This document shows positions 51,244 to 60,865 of a DNA stretch of 64,000 bases, piece by piece (position 1 is the stretch's first letter; every line of letters starts with the position of its first letter). Made by a program: the position numbers and the translations under genes. Source of the stretch: Pseudomonas petrae (lineage in GTDB: Bacteria > Pseudomonadota > Gammaproteobacteria > Pseudomonadales > Pseudomonadaceae). A model generated the notes under the pieces. It saw nothing but the letters and a program-made list of their open reading frames with translations, ran no database searches and was not told the origin of the DNA. Location of the stretch: the NCBI RefSeq assembly GCF_021728295.1, contig NZ_JAKJXE010000007.1, forward strand, positions 310,001 through 374,000. Direction: 5' to 3'.

Positions 51244-52362
51244 ATGTCCGCGATAACTGTAGATCCATCAACAGCCTCAACGCCCCTCACGGCGGCCGGG
51301 CTTACAGACCTTGCCCAATCGATCAAGGAGTGGGGGCGCGAGCTTGGCTTTCAGCAAGTCGGGATCTCGGGACTGGACCTGGCTGAGCACGAGCAGCACC
51401 TTGAGCGCTGGCTCGATGCCGGGTACCACGGCGAGATGGACTATATGGCAGCGCATGGCAGCAAACGTTCGCATCCGGACGAGCTGGTGCCGGGAACACT
51501 GCGTGTGGTGTCGTTGCGCATGGACTATCTGCCCGGCGACACGCAGATGGCTCAGTTGCTGGGGCAGCCCGAGAAAGCCTACGTTTCCCGTTACGCACTG
51601 GGCCGTGATTACCACAAGCTTATCCGCAAGCGCGTGCAGCAACTGGCGGAGCGTATTCAACAGGCGATCGGGCCATTCGGTTTTCGCGCGTTCGTCGACA
51701 GCGCACCGGTGCTGGAGAAGGCCATTGCCGAACAGGCCGGGCTGGGCTGGATCGGCAAGAATACCTTGGTGCTCAATCGCAAGGCCGGCAGTTATTTCTT
51801 CCTCAGCGAGCTGTTCGTTGACCTGCCGCTGCCGGTAGACGCGCCACACGCCACCGAGCATTGCGGGCGCTGCACGGCGTGCCTGGACGTATGCCCGACC
51901 AATGCGTTCGTCGGGCCCTACGTGCTGGATGCGCGCAAGTGCATTTCCTACCTGACCATCGAGCTGAAGACGTCGATCCCCGAAGACTTGCGTGCGTTGA
52001 TCGGCAATCGGGTGTTCGGCTGTGATGACTGTCAGATCGTCTGCCCGTGGAATCGCTTCGCCCGGCCGACCGATCAAACGGATTTCAAACCCCGCCACGG
52101 CCTTGATAACGCCGAATTGACGACGCTGTTTTTGTGGGATGAGACGACATTCCTGAGCAACACCGAAGGCTCACCGTTGCGGCGCGCCGGGTATGAGCGC
52201 TGGTTGAGAAATCTGGCCGTGGGACTGGGCAATGCGCCGTCTACCATCCCTGTGATCGAAGCGCTCAAAGCGCGGCGGGAGCATCCGTCAGAGATGGTGC
52301 GCGAGCATGTGGAGTGGGCGTTGCGGCAGCATGAAGCCAGGGCCGCAAACCACCTGCTGTAG
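51244..52362 (+). CDS. queG: Epoxyqueuosine reductase QueG
   Basis: This encodes 372 residues. The cobalamin-binding N-terminal region includes ELGFQQVGISGLDLAEHEQH and FVDSAPVLEKAIAEQAGLGW. Two [4Fe-4S] motifs are present, CGRCTACLDVCPTNAF and CDDCQIVCPWNRF. It performs the last step of queuosine synthesis. ATG 51244 (MSAITVDPST) is chosen because the earlier frame overlaps nnr. No clear RBS is seen. The TAG stop falls inside a family A repeat, which supplies it. Confidence 0.95.
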   Translation: MSAITVDPSTASTPLTAAGLTDLAQSIKEWGRELGFQQVGISGLDLAEHEQHLERWLDAGYHGEMDYMAAHGSKRSHPDELVPGTLRVVSLRMDYLPGDTQMAQLLGQPEKAYVSRYALGRDYHKLIRKRVQQLAERIQQAIGPFGFRAFVDSAPVLEKAIAEQAGLGWIGKNTLVLNRKAGSYFFLSELFVDLPLPVDAPHATEHCGRCTACLDVCPTNAFVGPYVLDARKCISYLTIELKTSIPEDLRALIGNRVFGCDDCQIVCPWNRFARPTDQTDFKPRHGLDNAELTTLFLWDETTFLSNTEGSPLRRAGYERWLRNLAVGLGNAPSTIPVIEALKARREHPSEMVREHVEWALRQHEARAANHLL

Positions 52363-52446
52363 GAGCGCGCTTGCCCGCGAACGCAATCGGCCAGTGAATG
52401 CGTTGATGCCTGACGAATCGCAATCGCGGGCAAGCGCGCTCCTACA
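52358..52446. repeat. Inverted repeat, family A, copy 4, overlapping the queG stop
   Basis: The left arm TGTAGGAGCGCGCTTGCCCG starts at 52358 and its TAG (52360-52362) is the queG stop codon. The right arm GCAAGCGCGCTCCTACA ends at 52446. Both arms are intact, with 40-45 bp between them. Confidence 0.92.
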
Positions 52447-52460
52447 AATAGCGGCGCGGC

Positions 52461-53072
52461 TCAATGCCCGTCCTTGTAAACAAACTTCGGCATTTCCCAG
52501 CGAAACCTGATCGCCAGCAGCCGCAGCAACAGCCCGCCAAACAGGGTGATCAGCGTGCCCTGCTCCACCGGCAACCCGGCGTACTGACACAGCAAAAAGC
52601 ACCACGCGGCGGCAAACGACACGCTGGCATACAGCTCGCGGCGGAAGATGAGGGGGATGTCGTTGCAGAAAATGTCCCGCAGGATCCCGCCAAACACGCC
52701 CGTAATCACCCCGCTCACGGCGGCGACGGTCATGCTCAAGCCCATGTCCAGCGCGGTCATACAGCCGATCAGCGTGAACGCCACCAATCCCAACGCATCG
52801 AGCACCAAAAACAGTGAGCGCAGATGCCGCATGAGCGGCGCGATGAAAATGGTCACCAGCGCTGCAACACTGGTCAGGATCAGGTACTCAGGGTGCTTGA
52901 CCCACGTCAGCGGGTAATGCCCCAGCAGCACGTCGCGGACCGAACCACCGCCCAACGCCGTGATGCACGCGATCAGCACCACACCGAACCAGTCCATGCC
53001 GCGACGGCCTGCGGACAGCGCGCCGGTCATGGCTTCGGCCGTAATAGCGATCAGGTAGAGCATCAACAACAT
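52461..53072 (-). CDS. TRIC family (UPF0126) cation channel-like membrane protein
   Basis: This encodes 203 residues and seven hydrophobic helices in two similar halves. The paired glycine-rich motifs are ITALGGGSVRDVLLGHYPLT and ITGVFGGILRDIFCNDIPLI, the hallmark of UPF0126/TRIC proteins. Bacterial TRIC homologues conduct monovalent cations. GGG-RD in both halves is intact. ATG 53072 is chosen since the 13 upstream codons add a basic, poorly conserved leader. It is inserted between queG and orn, which are adjacent in P. aeruginosa. Confidence 0.9.
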   Translation of the reverse strand: MLLMLYLIAITAEAMTGALSAGRRGMDWFGVVLIACITALGGGSVRDVLLGHYPLTWVKHPEYLILTSVAALVTIFIAPLMRHLRSLFLVLDALGLVAFTLIGCMTALDMGLSMTVAAVSGVITGVFGGILRDIFCNDIPLIFRRELYASVSFAAAWCFLLCQYAGLPVEQGTLITLFGGLLLRLLAIRFRWEMPKFVYKDGH

Positions 53073-53125
53073 GGCGGCAGTCCCTGCGAGAAAGGGGCGC
53101 AGTCTAACCACTCGACCGAGGCACC

Positions 53126-53154
53126 AAAAGAGAGCGTTTAGCGTTGTGCTCTCT
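53126..53154 (-). terminator. Terminator of orn
   Basis: AGAGAGC (53129-53135) pairs with GCTCTCT (53148-53154) with a 12-base loop. On the minus strand it continues TTTTGG. It is 36 bp past the orn stop. Confidence 0.65.
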
Positions 53155-53189
53155 CTGGAAGACCGCGATTGGCCGCCGGCGCCCTGCTA

Positions 53190-53726
53190 TCAAGACTTGA
53201 TGAAGTGCTCACGGTAGAAACGCAGCTCGGCGATCGACTCACGGATATCATCCAGCGCCAGGTGCGTGCTGCCCTTCTTGAACTTGAGATCAGGTGACCA
53301 GCGTGCGGCCAGTTCCTTGAGGGTCGAGACGTCGAGGTTGCGATAGTGGAAATAGTTTTCCAGCGTCGGCATGCGCTTGTACAGGAAGCGACGGTCCTGG
53401 CAGATGCTGTTGCCGCAAATGGGCGAGCTGCGCTCGGGGACCCACTGCTTGATGAACTCAAGCGTCATGGCCTCGGCTTCGTCGTTGGAGATTTTGCTTT
53501 CGCGCACACGCTGGGTCAGGCCGGAACCGCCGTGCTGGCGGGTGTTCCATTCGTCCATGCCGTTCAGAAGCTCATCGCTCTGATGAACCGCGATGACCGG
53601 GCCTTCGGCCAGGGTGTTGAGTTCGCTGTCGGTGATGATAGTTGCCATCTCAATGATGACGTCGTTATCAGGGTCCAGACCGGTCATTTCCAGGTCGATC
53701 CAGATAAGATTCTGTTTGTTCTGCAT
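53190..53726 (-). CDS. orn: Oligoribonuclease
   Basis: This encodes 178 residues. DEDDh exonuclease motifs: [13 protein letters not shown] (Asp, Glu), [11 protein letters not shown] (Asp), and [11 protein letters not shown] (His, Asp). It degrades 2-5-mer RNAs and the linear c-di-GMP product pGpG, so it feeds into c-di-GMP turnover. It is divergent from rsgA across 113 bp. Confidence 0.97.
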   Translation of the reverse strand: MQNKQNLIWIDLEMTGLDPDNDVIIEMATIITDSELNTLAEGPVIAVHQSDELLNGMDEWNTRQHGGSGLTQRVRESKISNDEAEAMTLEFIKQWVPERSSPICGNSICQDRRFLYKRMPTLENYFHYRNLDVSTLKELAARWSPDLKFKKGSTHLALDDIRESIAELRFYREHFIKS

Positions 53727-53839
53727 ATGTCGGCTCCTCAGCGTTGGCGCGCAGTTTAGCCCACCCGGGCGTGCTAGACTCGCTCGCGCTTTATCAAATC
53801 AGCACCTTTATGCGTCTTCAAACGGAACACTGAACACCC

Positions 53840-54871
53840 ATGGCCAAACGCCAACTCAACCGCCGCCAGAACTGGCGCATCGAAAAGATTCAGGGCGAGC
53901 GCGCAGCGCGTGCCGCCAAACGTGAATCAACCGCTCTCGAAACGCTGGAAGGCGGCGATCTCGGTCCCGAGCAAACGGGTCTGGTCATCGCGCATTTTGG
54001 CGTGCAGGTAGAAGTCGAAGCGCAGGACGGCGAGCTGCAGGGTCAGGTTTTTCGATGCCACTTGCGCGCCAACCTGCCGGCGCTGGTGACCGGCGACCGA
54101 GTCGTGTGGCGCGCTGGCAATCAGGGCATCGGCGTCATCGTTGCACAGTTGCCCCGCGATACAGAACTGAGCCGCCCGGACAGCCGGGGCCAGCTCAAGC
54201 CGGTCGCCGCCAACGTTGACCTGATCGTCATTGTTTTCGCACCGATGCCCGAACCCCACGCCAATCTGATCGACCGTTACCTGGTGGCCGCTGAGCACGC
54301 AGGGATTCGCCCGTTGTTGCTGTTGAACAAGTTTGACCTGATCGACGATCAGAATGCTCCTGCGCTCAATGCGCTGCTGGCGGTGTACCGCACGCTGGGT
54401 TATCCGGTGCTGGAAGTCTCGGCCCACCACGGCGATGGCATGCAGCAGTTGCAGGACCAGCTGGATGGCCATATCAGTGTGTTCGTCGGCCAGTCCGGCG
54501 TCGGCAAATCCTCGCTGGTCAACAGCCTGCTGCCGGAAGTCGGCACGCGCGTCGGGCCTTTGTCGGAGTACTCGGGCCAAGGCACCCACACCACGACCAC
54601 CGCGCGGCTGTTCCACTTCCCGCGCGGCGGCGACCTGATCGACTCACCGGGCATCCGTGAATTCGGCCTCGGTCACGTCAGCCGTGCCGACGTCGAGGCG
54701 GGCTTCATCGAATTCAACGACCTGCTCGGCCGATGCCGCTTCCGTGACTGCAAGCATGACCGCGAACCCGGCTGTGCCTTGTTGCAGGGCCTGGCAGACG
54801 GGCGCGTGCAGCAGCAGCGAATGAACAGCTATCGCTCGATCATCGCGAGCTTGCCGGAAAGCAGTTACTGA
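53840..54871 (+). CDS. rsgA: Ribosome small subunit-dependent GTPase RsgA
   Basis: This encodes 343 residues. The N-terminus is basic ([18 protein letters not shown]), followed by an OB-fold. The circularly permuted G domain shows NKFD (G4) before [12 protein letters not shown] (G1) and DSPGIREF (G3). Zinc is bound by [14 protein letters not shown]. It acts in late 30S maturation. Confidence 0.97.
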   Translation: MAKRQLNRRQNWRIEKIQGERAARAAKRESTALETLEGGDLGPEQTGLVIAHFGVQVEVEAQDGELQGQVFRCHLRANLPALVTGDRVVWRAGNQGIGVIVAQLPRDTELSRPDSRGQLKPVAANVDLIVIVFAPMPEPHANLIDRYLVAAEHAGIRPLLLLNKFDLIDDQNAPALNALLAVYRTLGYPVLEVSAHHGDGMQQLQDQLDGHISVFVGQSGVGKSSLVNSLLPEVGTRVGPLSEYSGQGTHTTTTARLFHFPRGGDLIDSPGIREFGLGHVSRADVEAGFIEFNDLLGRCRFRDCKHDREPGCALLQGLADGRVQQQRMNSYRSIIASLPESSY

Positions 54872-54926
54872 CGGGCGCCGCCCAGTGCGGCGCACCTGTC
54901 CGAAATCCAACGCATTCGACGAAGAT

Positions 54927-55017
54927 TTGTAGGAGCGCGCTTGCCCGCGAAGGCGGCGTGTCAGGCAATCGACTCGTCACAGGAAGATCGCTTTCGCGGG
55001 CAAGCGCGCTCCTACAA
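54927..55017. repeat. Inverted repeat, family A, copy 5
   Basis: The left arm TTGTAGGAGCGCGCTTGCCC and right arm GGGCAAGCGCGCTCCTACAA are exact reverse complements around about 50 bp. It lies between the convergent rsgA and motB genes. Confidence 0.92.
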
Positions 55018-55089
55018 TTGAATTGCGCCACACAGCCTCTGCGGCGCACGCAACTTGAATAAGGACTCGGCTGTCGAGAGGCACAAACG

Positions 55090-55118
55090 AAAAACGCCGC
55101 GATCATCGCGGCGTTTTT
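55090..55118. terminator. Bidirectional terminator between rsgA and motB
   Basis: AAAAACGCCGCGAT and ATCGCGGCGTTTTT pair almost perfectly around a tiny loop, giving T-runs on both strands. It is 19 bp past the motB stop. Confidence 0.9.
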
Positions 55119-55136
55119 GCGTCGTCTACACAGGTA

Positions 55137-56192
55137 TCAGTTCTTGGTTTCGTCGATCTTCAGCTGGCCCTGATCGAAGATGTTCAGCTTCTGCCGAATC
55201 TCGTGGGGCTGGGCGTAAGCCTGCGGATCGACGGCAGGTGTGGAAATCGACGCCCCCGGCTGATTGGCCGACCCGGTAGCGCCAGGTAAAGGCGATGGCG
55301 CAGCGGCTCCAGGCGCATCCGGCGTTTGCGGTGCTTCACCTGAATTCTGCGCGCCTTCGATCCGCTGCTGGGCTTTCTTGGTCATCACCACAATGTCGAT
55401 GCGACGGTTGATCGGATTTTGCGGGTGCTCCTTGTCATACAGTGCCGAAGACGCATAGCCCACTACGCGCGCCACCTGCTGATCCGGATACCCTCCCGCG
55501 AGGAGCGCCCGGCGAGCGGCGTTCGCTCGACCGGACGACAGCTCCCAGTTGCCGAAGCCGTTATTGCCGATAAAAGGCGTCGCGTCGGTGTGACCGCTGA
55601 TGCTGACCTTGTTCGGCACCGCTTTGATGGTGTCGGCCATGGCCAGCAAGATGTCTTCGAAGTACGGTTTGAGCTTCGCGCTGCCGATGTCGAACATCGG
55701 GCGGTTTTCGGCATCCGTGATCTGGATGCGCAAGCCGTCCTGGGTGATCTCGAACAGAATCTGGTCCTTGAACTTCGCCAGTTGCGGATTCTCGTTGATC
55801 TTGGTCTGCAACTCTTGCAGCAACATTTCCAGACGGTCCTGCTCGACTTGCTCGGCGGCAGAATCCTGCTGATCCGCGTCGACCGGCACGCGATCCGGCG
55901 CAGGCGTGGATTGCACCTCCGGGTTGAGCGTCTGGTTAGGGGACATTTCGGGCGAACCGCCCAGGTCAATCACGTAAGGCGAGCCGCTGTCGGAAAAACC
56001 GACCGGGTCCTTGAAGTAACCGGCGATGGCGAGCAGTTGCTCGGGCGTGGCCGATGACATCAGCCACAGCACCAGGAAGAACGCCATCATCGCCGTCGCG
56101 AAGTCGGCAAATGCGATTTTCCAGGCGCCGCCGTGATGCCCTCCGCCGTAGCGCTTGACGCGCTTTATGATGATCGGCTGATTATTTTCCAT
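55137..56192 (-). CDS. motB: Flagellar stator protein MotB
   Basis: This encodes 351 residues. The single TM contains the proton-carrying Asp in IAFADFATAMMAFFLVLWLM. A plug/linker region of about residues 50-150 is followed by the OmpA-like peptidoglycan-binding domain (KVSISGHTDATPFIGNNGFG, then GYASSALYDKEHPQNPINRR). A Pro/Ala/Gly-rich tail of about 70 residues extends beyond it. Pseudomonads carry a second stator, MotCD. It lies 3 bp after motA. Confidence 0.95.
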   Translation of the reverse strand: MENNQPIIIKRVKRYGGGHHGGAWKIAFADFATAMMAFFLVLWLMSSATPEQLLAIAGYFKDPVGFSDSGSPYVIDLGGSPEMSPNQTLNPEVQSTPAPDRVPVDADQQDSAAEQVEQDRLEMLLQELQTKINENPQLAKFKDQILFEITQDGLRIQITDAENRPMFDIGSAKLKPYFEDILLAMADTIKAVPNKVSISGHTDATPFIGNNGFGNWELSSGRANAARRALLAGGYPDQQVARVVGYASSALYDKEHPQNPINRRIDIVVMTKKAQQRIEGAQNSGEAPQTPDAPGAAAPSPLPGATGSANQPGASISTPAVDPQAYAQPHEIRQKLNIFDQGQLKIDETKN

Positions 56193-56195
56193 AGA

Positions 56196-57047
56196 TCAAC
56201 GACCGCGGACAGCTTGTTCCAGCTCGCTGAAGCTGGGGCGATGGGCCGGATACAGAACCTTGCGACCGAACTCCACGGCCAGCGAAGGCGGCACGCCGGA
56301 CGCTGACGCCACGAGCGAAGCCTTGATCGATTCATAGACGTTCATTTCTTCCTTGGCATCGTGGGCCAGGCAAGTGGCCAACGGGCCGAAGAAACCGTAC
56401 GCCGCGAGGATACCGAAGAACGTACCGACCAGCGCCGCACCGACGTGCATCCCGATCGCTGCCTTGTCGCCGGAGCCCAGGGAGGCCATGGTCACAACAA
56501 TACCCAGTACCGCGGCAACGATACCGAAACCCGGCAGGGCGTCGGCGACGCCGGTCACTGCGTGGGAAGGATGCTCGAGCTCTTCTTTCATGCTCAGCAA
56601 TTCCATGTCGAACAAGCCTTCCAGCTCGTGGGGCGCCATGTTGCCTGAGGACATGATGCGCAGGTAATCGCAGATGAAGGCGATCATGCGGGTGTCTTTG
56701 AGCACGCCAGGGTATTTGGCGAAAATCGGGCTGTTCTCGGGCTCTTCGATGTCGCCTTCGATCGCCATCATGCCTTCGCGACGGCTCTTGTTGAGGATCT
56801 CGTAGACCAGGCCCAGCACTTCGAGGTAGTAGCCGTGGGTGAACCGGGAGCCGAACATCTTCAAGGACTTCTTGAAGACCAGCATGGTCATATAGCCCGG
56901 GTTGGCTTGCAGGAATGCACCCAGCGCCGCACCGCCAATGATCAAGACCTCGTAAGGCTGGATCAACGCAGCGATCTGACCGTGGGACAGTACGTATCCG
57001 CCGAGAACGCTCGCGAAAACGACGATGATGCCGATAATTTTTGCCAT
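56196..57047 (-). CDS. motA: Flagellar stator protein MotA
   Basis: This encodes 283 residues and four TM helices. IIGIIVVFASVLGGYVLSHG is the first. The conserved Pro-containing helix is DALPGFGIVAAVLGIVVTMA. The cytoplasmic loop carries charged residues facing FliG (NKSRREGMMAIEGDIEEPEN). It forms the proton-driven stator with MotB. A FliA-type promoter lies upstream. No Shine-Dalgarno is obvious before the ATG. Confidence 0.96.
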   Translation of the reverse strand: MAKIIGIIVVFASVLGGYVLSHGQIAALIQPYEVLIIGGAALGAFLQANPGYMTMLVFKKSLKMFGSRFTHGYYLEVLGLVYEILNKSRREGMMAIEGDIEEPENSPIFAKYPGVLKDTRMIAFICDYLRIMSSGNMAPHELEGLFDMELLSMKEELEHPSHAVTGVADALPGFGIVAAVLGIVVTMASLGSGDKAAIGMHVGAALVGTFFGILAAYGFFGPLATCLAHDAKEEMNVYESIKASLVASASGVPPSLAVEFGRKVLYPAHRPSFSELEQAVRGR

Positions 57048-57116
57048 AGGTAGGAAATACTTACTGAGTCGGGTTCATGGTCATTGTGCGAGAAGCGCTT
57101 GAAACTCTTGTCCTGC

Positions 57117-57143
57117 TTATCGGCATGAATGCGCCAGACTATA
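57117..57143 (-). promoter_or_regulatory. FliA (sigma-28) type promoter of motAB
   Basis: On the minus strand TATA-N15-GCCGATAA matches the sigma-28 pattern TAAA-N15-GCCGATAA with one mismatch in the -35 element and a perfect -10. The start would be about 60 nt upstream of motA. This fits late flagellar gene control. Confidence 0.7.
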
Positions 57144-57259
57144 GTCAGATCACAGGAAAATGCTGACCGATGTGTGGCGCCGGACGTTGCGCCGCGAGGG
57201 CCAGCATGATGCCAGTATCCGACATCGATCTAAACCTCCCAGCCGTACGGGTGTTGTGA

Positions 57260-58795
57260 ATGCAATCAGATAAAGCTTCTTCGCTACCTGTCCCGCGCAC
57301 CCTGGATAACTGGATAAAACAGCTCGACGGCATCGCCTTGCCGGTGCCTGCGGTGGCGTATCAGCGCGTGCAGGCGGCATTGACCGACAGTCGCCGCTCG
57401 CTGCGCGATATTGCCGACCTCATGCAGGACAGCCCGGCGCTGGTGCTCAACGTTTTGCGCGAAGCCAACCTGAACAGCCCCGCCACGGCCCAGCCTGCGG
57501 AGAGTCTTGAAGTCGCCATCAACCGATTGGGACTGGCGCGTACCGAAGCGCTATTGGCGCGGCTGCCCAGTGTCGATGCGCGGGACATCCCGCTGGCGTT
57601 GCGTCAAATCCAGATGATCAGTCAGCACGCCATGCAACAGGCTTACGGCTTGTTCGCCAATCAACTGGCCCGGCTGTGGCAGGACATCCATCTGGGCAGC
57701 CTTCTGTTTCTCTCGCCGCTTTGGCCGATGGCGCTGGCGCACCCCAAACTGCTGGAAGAATGGGAACTGCGGGTTATCCACAAGGGCGAGTGCGCTAAGG
57801 CTGTAGAGCAGGCACTGTTTGGCGTGCGGCTGGTGCATTTGTGTCAGGCGCTGGCGCAGCACTGGCGCCTGCCGATCTGGGTGACCCAGGGCTACGAATT
57901 GCTGACCTCCCAGCAACGCAATCTGGTGAAAGTGTTGCGCATCGCCCACAGCAACGGTGACCCACTCAAACAGCAACAGCAACTCGACGCCGACCTGCCG
58001 CTGCGGCGCTGGCTCAACCAGCCCGCCAATACGATTCTGCTGGCCAACGGCCTCGCGCTGTCGGCGCATCAGGCATGGGACACACCGCATAACCTGCGCT
58101 GGCAGCTGCTGACCAGCCTGTATCTGCAACAGTCACTGGATGATCTCCAACAGCAGGTTCACCAGAACGCAGCGGCCAGCGCGCGTCAGCATTCCGGCCC
58201 GGACATCTGGCACCCCGCGCAGGCTTTGCTCTGGCCGTGGAATGCCCGTCGGGTACACAAAGGCTTGCTGCCTGCCCCGCCACCATCGCCCGACGCCTTG
58301 CAGCTGTGGCGCAAGCACTGCGCCGATCTGTTGAAAGAGCCTGGCATTTTCATCAACGCGATACACCTGACCACCTGCGCCAGGGATGCACTGGTGGCAG
58401 CGGGCATGCAGCGGGTGGTGCTGCTGATGACCGATCGCAAGACCGACAGTCTGCGCGTGCATCAGATCGCGGGCGTGGACAAGTCGGCCGCTGCGTTGCT
58501 GGTGCCCTACAAAGACAGCACCGTGCTGCAACGCCTGCTCGCCCAACCCACGCAATTGCGCCTGACACCGGCCAACAACGCCCAGTTTTCCGCGTTGCTG
58601 CCGCCGCAACTGCGCAACCTGTTCAGCGGCGAAAACCTGCTGATTCGCTCGCTCGCCAGCAATGGCCGTGTGGTGATGGTGGTGGTGGCCGATCAGGGCG
58701 GCGGGCTGTTTTCCGAAGTCTCCGTCCAGGCTTTCGGAAAAACCGGTCAGTGCATCGAGAAAGCCCTCACCACCTTTAGCCATCGCAATGGCTGA
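57260..58795 (+). CDS. HDOD domain protein
   Basis: This encodes 511 residues. An HDOD domain occupies about residues 1-220 (PVPAVAYQRVQAALTDSRRS, DLMQDSPALVLNVLREANL, then AINRLGLARTEALLARLPSV). The C-terminal half (from about 370) resembles a small-molecule sensor fold but I cannot name it. HDOD proteins lack HD hydrolase activity and tend to scaffold signalling in motility, biofilm or stress. The position opposite motAB is conserved in Pseudomonas (PA4955 in PAO1). No strong RBS precedes ATG 57260. Confidence 0.85.
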   Translation: MQSDKASSLPVPRTLDNWIKQLDGIALPVPAVAYQRVQAALTDSRRSLRDIADLMQDSPALVLNVLREANLNSPATAQPAESLEVAINRLGLARTEALLARLPSVDARDIPLALRQIQMISQHAMQQAYGLFANQLARLWQDIHLGSLLFLSPLWPMALAHPKLLEEWELRVIHKGECAKAVEQALFGVRLVHLCQALAQHWRLPIWVTQGYELLTSQQRNLVKVLRIAHSNGDPLKQQQQLDADLPLRRWLNQPANTILLANGLALSAHQAWDTPHNLRWQLLTSLYLQQSLDDLQQQVHQNAAASARQHSGPDIWHPAQALLWPWNARRVHKGLLPAPPPSPDALQLWRKHCADLLKEPGIFINAIHLTTCARDALVAAGMQRVVLLMTDRKTDSLRVHQIAGVDKSAAALLVPYKDSTVLQRLLAQPTQLRLTPANNAQFSALLPPQLRNLFSGENLLIRSLASNGRVVMVVVADQGGGLFSEVSVQAFGKTGQCIEKALTTFSHRNG

Positions 58796-58841
58796 CGGCT
58801 GAGCTACAATTCGCAACCTTTTCGCGATCCGGAGACGCTAC

Positions 58842-59657
58842 ATGTCTGCCTTTTCAAGCTTGCCGCTGGTCATCGAGCCCGCAGACCTGCAAGCACGCCT
58901 CAGCGCGCCAGAGCTTATTCTGGTCGACCTGACCAGCCCGGCCCGCTACGAGGCCGGCCACATCCCGGGCGCGCGATTCGTCGATCCGAAACGCACGCAA
59001 CTGGGCCTGCCACCTGCGCCGGGGCTGCTGCCCTCGCACACGCATCTGGAAGGGCTGTTCGGCGAACTGGGCCACAACCCCGACGCGGTGTACGTGGTCT
59101 ACGACGACGAAGGCGGTGGCTGGGCCGGCCGGTTCATCTGGCTGCTCGACGTCATCGGACACAAAAAGTATCACTATATCGACGGTGGGCTTCTCGCCTG
59201 GCAAGCCGAAGGCCTGCCACTCTCGACGGAAGTGCCAAAAACAGTCGGTGGCCCGGTTTCACTGACCTTGCACGACGAGCCCACAGCCACCCGCGAATAC
59301 CTGCAAAGCCGCCTCGGCGCCGCTGACCTGGCAATCTGGGACGCGCGCGCGCCGACCGAGTACTCCGGCGAAAAAGTCGTCGCTGCCAAGGGAGGTCACA
59401 TTCCCGGCGCCGTGAATTTTGAATGGACGGCCGGCATGGATCAGGCGCGCAACCTGCGCATCCGCAAGGACATGCCGCAGATCCTCGAAAGCCTGGGCAT
59501 TACCCCGGAGAAAGAAATCATTACCCACTGCCAGACCCATCATCGTTCGGGCTTCACCTATCTGGTGGCCAAGGCGCTGGGTTACCCGAGGATCAAGGGC
59601 TACGCCGGCTCCTGGGGCGAGTGGGGCAACCATCCGGACACCCCGGTCGAGAAATAA
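58842..59657 (+). CDS. rhdA: Rhodanese-type thiosulfate sulfurtransferase
   Basis: This encodes 271 residues and two rhodanese domains. The inactive N-terminal one is [20 protein letters not shown]. The C-terminal one carries the catalytic Cys in the loop HCQTHHRSG. The CQTHHR loop is the one described for Azotobacter vinelandii RhdA. It moves sulfane sulfur from thiosulfate to acceptors. TACAAT at 58804 is a likely -10 and CGGAGAC precedes the ATG. psd follows by 59 bp. Confidence 0.93.
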   Translation: MSAFSSLPLVIEPADLQARLSAPELILVDLTSPARYEAGHIPGARFVDPKRTQLGLPPAPGLLPSHTHLEGLFGELGHNPDAVYVVYDDEGGGWAGRFIWLLDVIGHKKYHYIDGGLLAWQAEGLPLSTEVPKTVGGPVSLTLHDEPTATREYLQSRLGAADLAIWDARAPTEYSGEKVVAAKGGHIPGAVNFEWTAGMDQARNLRIRKDMPQILESLGITPEKEIITHCQTHHRSGFTYLVAKALGYPRIKGYAGSWGEWGNHPDTPVEK

Positions 59658-59716
59658 ATCGGCGCCCGACGTGGCGTAGATCCGTATTCCCTTCTTCAAA
59701 CGTTTTAGGAATCTTG

Positions 59717-60580
59717 ATGAAACAGCGTCTGTTTATCCTTTTCCAGTATCTGCTTCCCCATCATCTGCTGTCGCAACTGGCGGGCTGCGTGGCCGAATGC
59801 CGCGTGCGCTGGTTCAAGAACGCTTTCACCCAGTGGTTTGCGCGCCGCTATCAGGTCGACATGTCCCAGGCTCAGGTCGAGGACATCACCGGGTACCAGC
59901 ACTTCAATGACTTCTTCACCCGCGCCCTCAAACCGGGAGCGCGCCCGTTGGACCCAACGCCAGGCGCGATCCTTTGCCCTGCAGACGGCGCGGTCAGCCA
60001 ACTGGGCCCAATCGAACACGGTCGGATTTTCCAGGCCAAAGGACACAGCTACAGCGTACTGGAACTGCTAGGCGGCGATGCGCGCCTGTCCGCGCCGTTC
60101 ATGGGTGGCGAATTTGCGACCGTTTACCTGTCACCGAAGGACTATCACCGCGTGCACATGCCGCTCGCCGGCACCCTGCGCGAGATGGTCTACGTACCGG
60201 GCCGGCTGTTCTCGGTGAACCAGATCACGGCGGAAAACGTGCCGGAGCTGTTCGCCCGTAACGAACGCGTGGTGTGCCTGTTCGATACCGAGCGCGGTCC
60301 GATGGCCGTCGTGCTGGTCGGCGCGATGATCGTCGCCTCGATCGAAACCGTATGGGCGGGCCTGGTCACGCCGCCCAAGCGCGAGCTCAAGACTTTCCGT
60401 TACGACGAAGCAGCGCGCGCGCCCATCCATCTGGAAAAAGGTGCCGAGTTGGGTCGCTTCAAACTGGGCTCTACGGCCATCGTGCTGTTCGGGCCAAATC
60501 AGGTGAAGTGGTCCGAGCTGCTGGCGGCCGGTTCGGCCGTTCAGATGGGTCAGGGCCTCGCGCTGCCATTACAGGCCTGA
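59717..60580 (+). CDS. psd: Phosphatidylserine decarboxylase
   Basis: This 287-residue proenzyme makes phosphatidylethanolamine. The self-cleavage site LGST is in [16 protein letters not shown] near residue 253; Ser becomes the pyruvoyl group. [15 protein letters not shown] carries the conserved His residues. The frame is open back into rhdA, but ATG 59717 has AGGA 7 bases upstream and gives the standard length. Confidence 0.96.
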   Translation: MKQRLFILFQYLLPHHLLSQLAGCVAECRVRWFKNAFTQWFARRYQVDMSQAQVEDITGYQHFNDFFTRALKPGARPLDPTPGAILCPADGAVSQLGPIEHGRIFQAKGHSYSVLELLGGDARLSAPFMGGEFATVYLSPKDYHRVHMPLAGTLREMVYVPGRLFSVNQITAENVPELFARNERVVCLFDTERGPMAVVLVGAMIVASIETVWAGLVTPPKRELKTFRYDEAARAPIHLEKGAELGRFKLGSTAIVLFGPNQVKWSELLAAGSAVQMGQGLALPLQA

Positions 60581-60606
60581 TTCTTGCCTTAACTCATATC
60601 TGTGAG

Positions 60607-60661
60607 GCGTGATGCTGTTTTTCTGGCGCGAACTGCTTTAAGCCGTCGCGCAGCATCACGC
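60607..60661. terminator. Inverted repeat downstream of psd
   Basis: GCGTGATGCTG (60607-60617) and CAGCATCACGC (60651-60661) are perfect 11-bp arms around 33 bases. There is no T-run. It may mark the psd transcript end. 60662-60865 shows no gene and presumably contains the promoter of the next gene. Confidence 0.5.
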
Positions 60662-60865
60662 TTGACCAGGGATGCGGGGTCTGGCTGCAGGACAATGGGC
60701 ACAGGCTGCGACGGTTGCAGGATGCTGCTAGAGTCCAGTTGTCAGCGCTGTAGGAAACTTCGCTTTCAGTGGACGTAAACGTGCTCTTTTCGCTCGGCGA
60801 GGGTGCTTGCCCCCGGAGTTGGACGCCGCCGTTCAGGCCTGTAGTCGTTGGAGTTTGCCTGTCAC

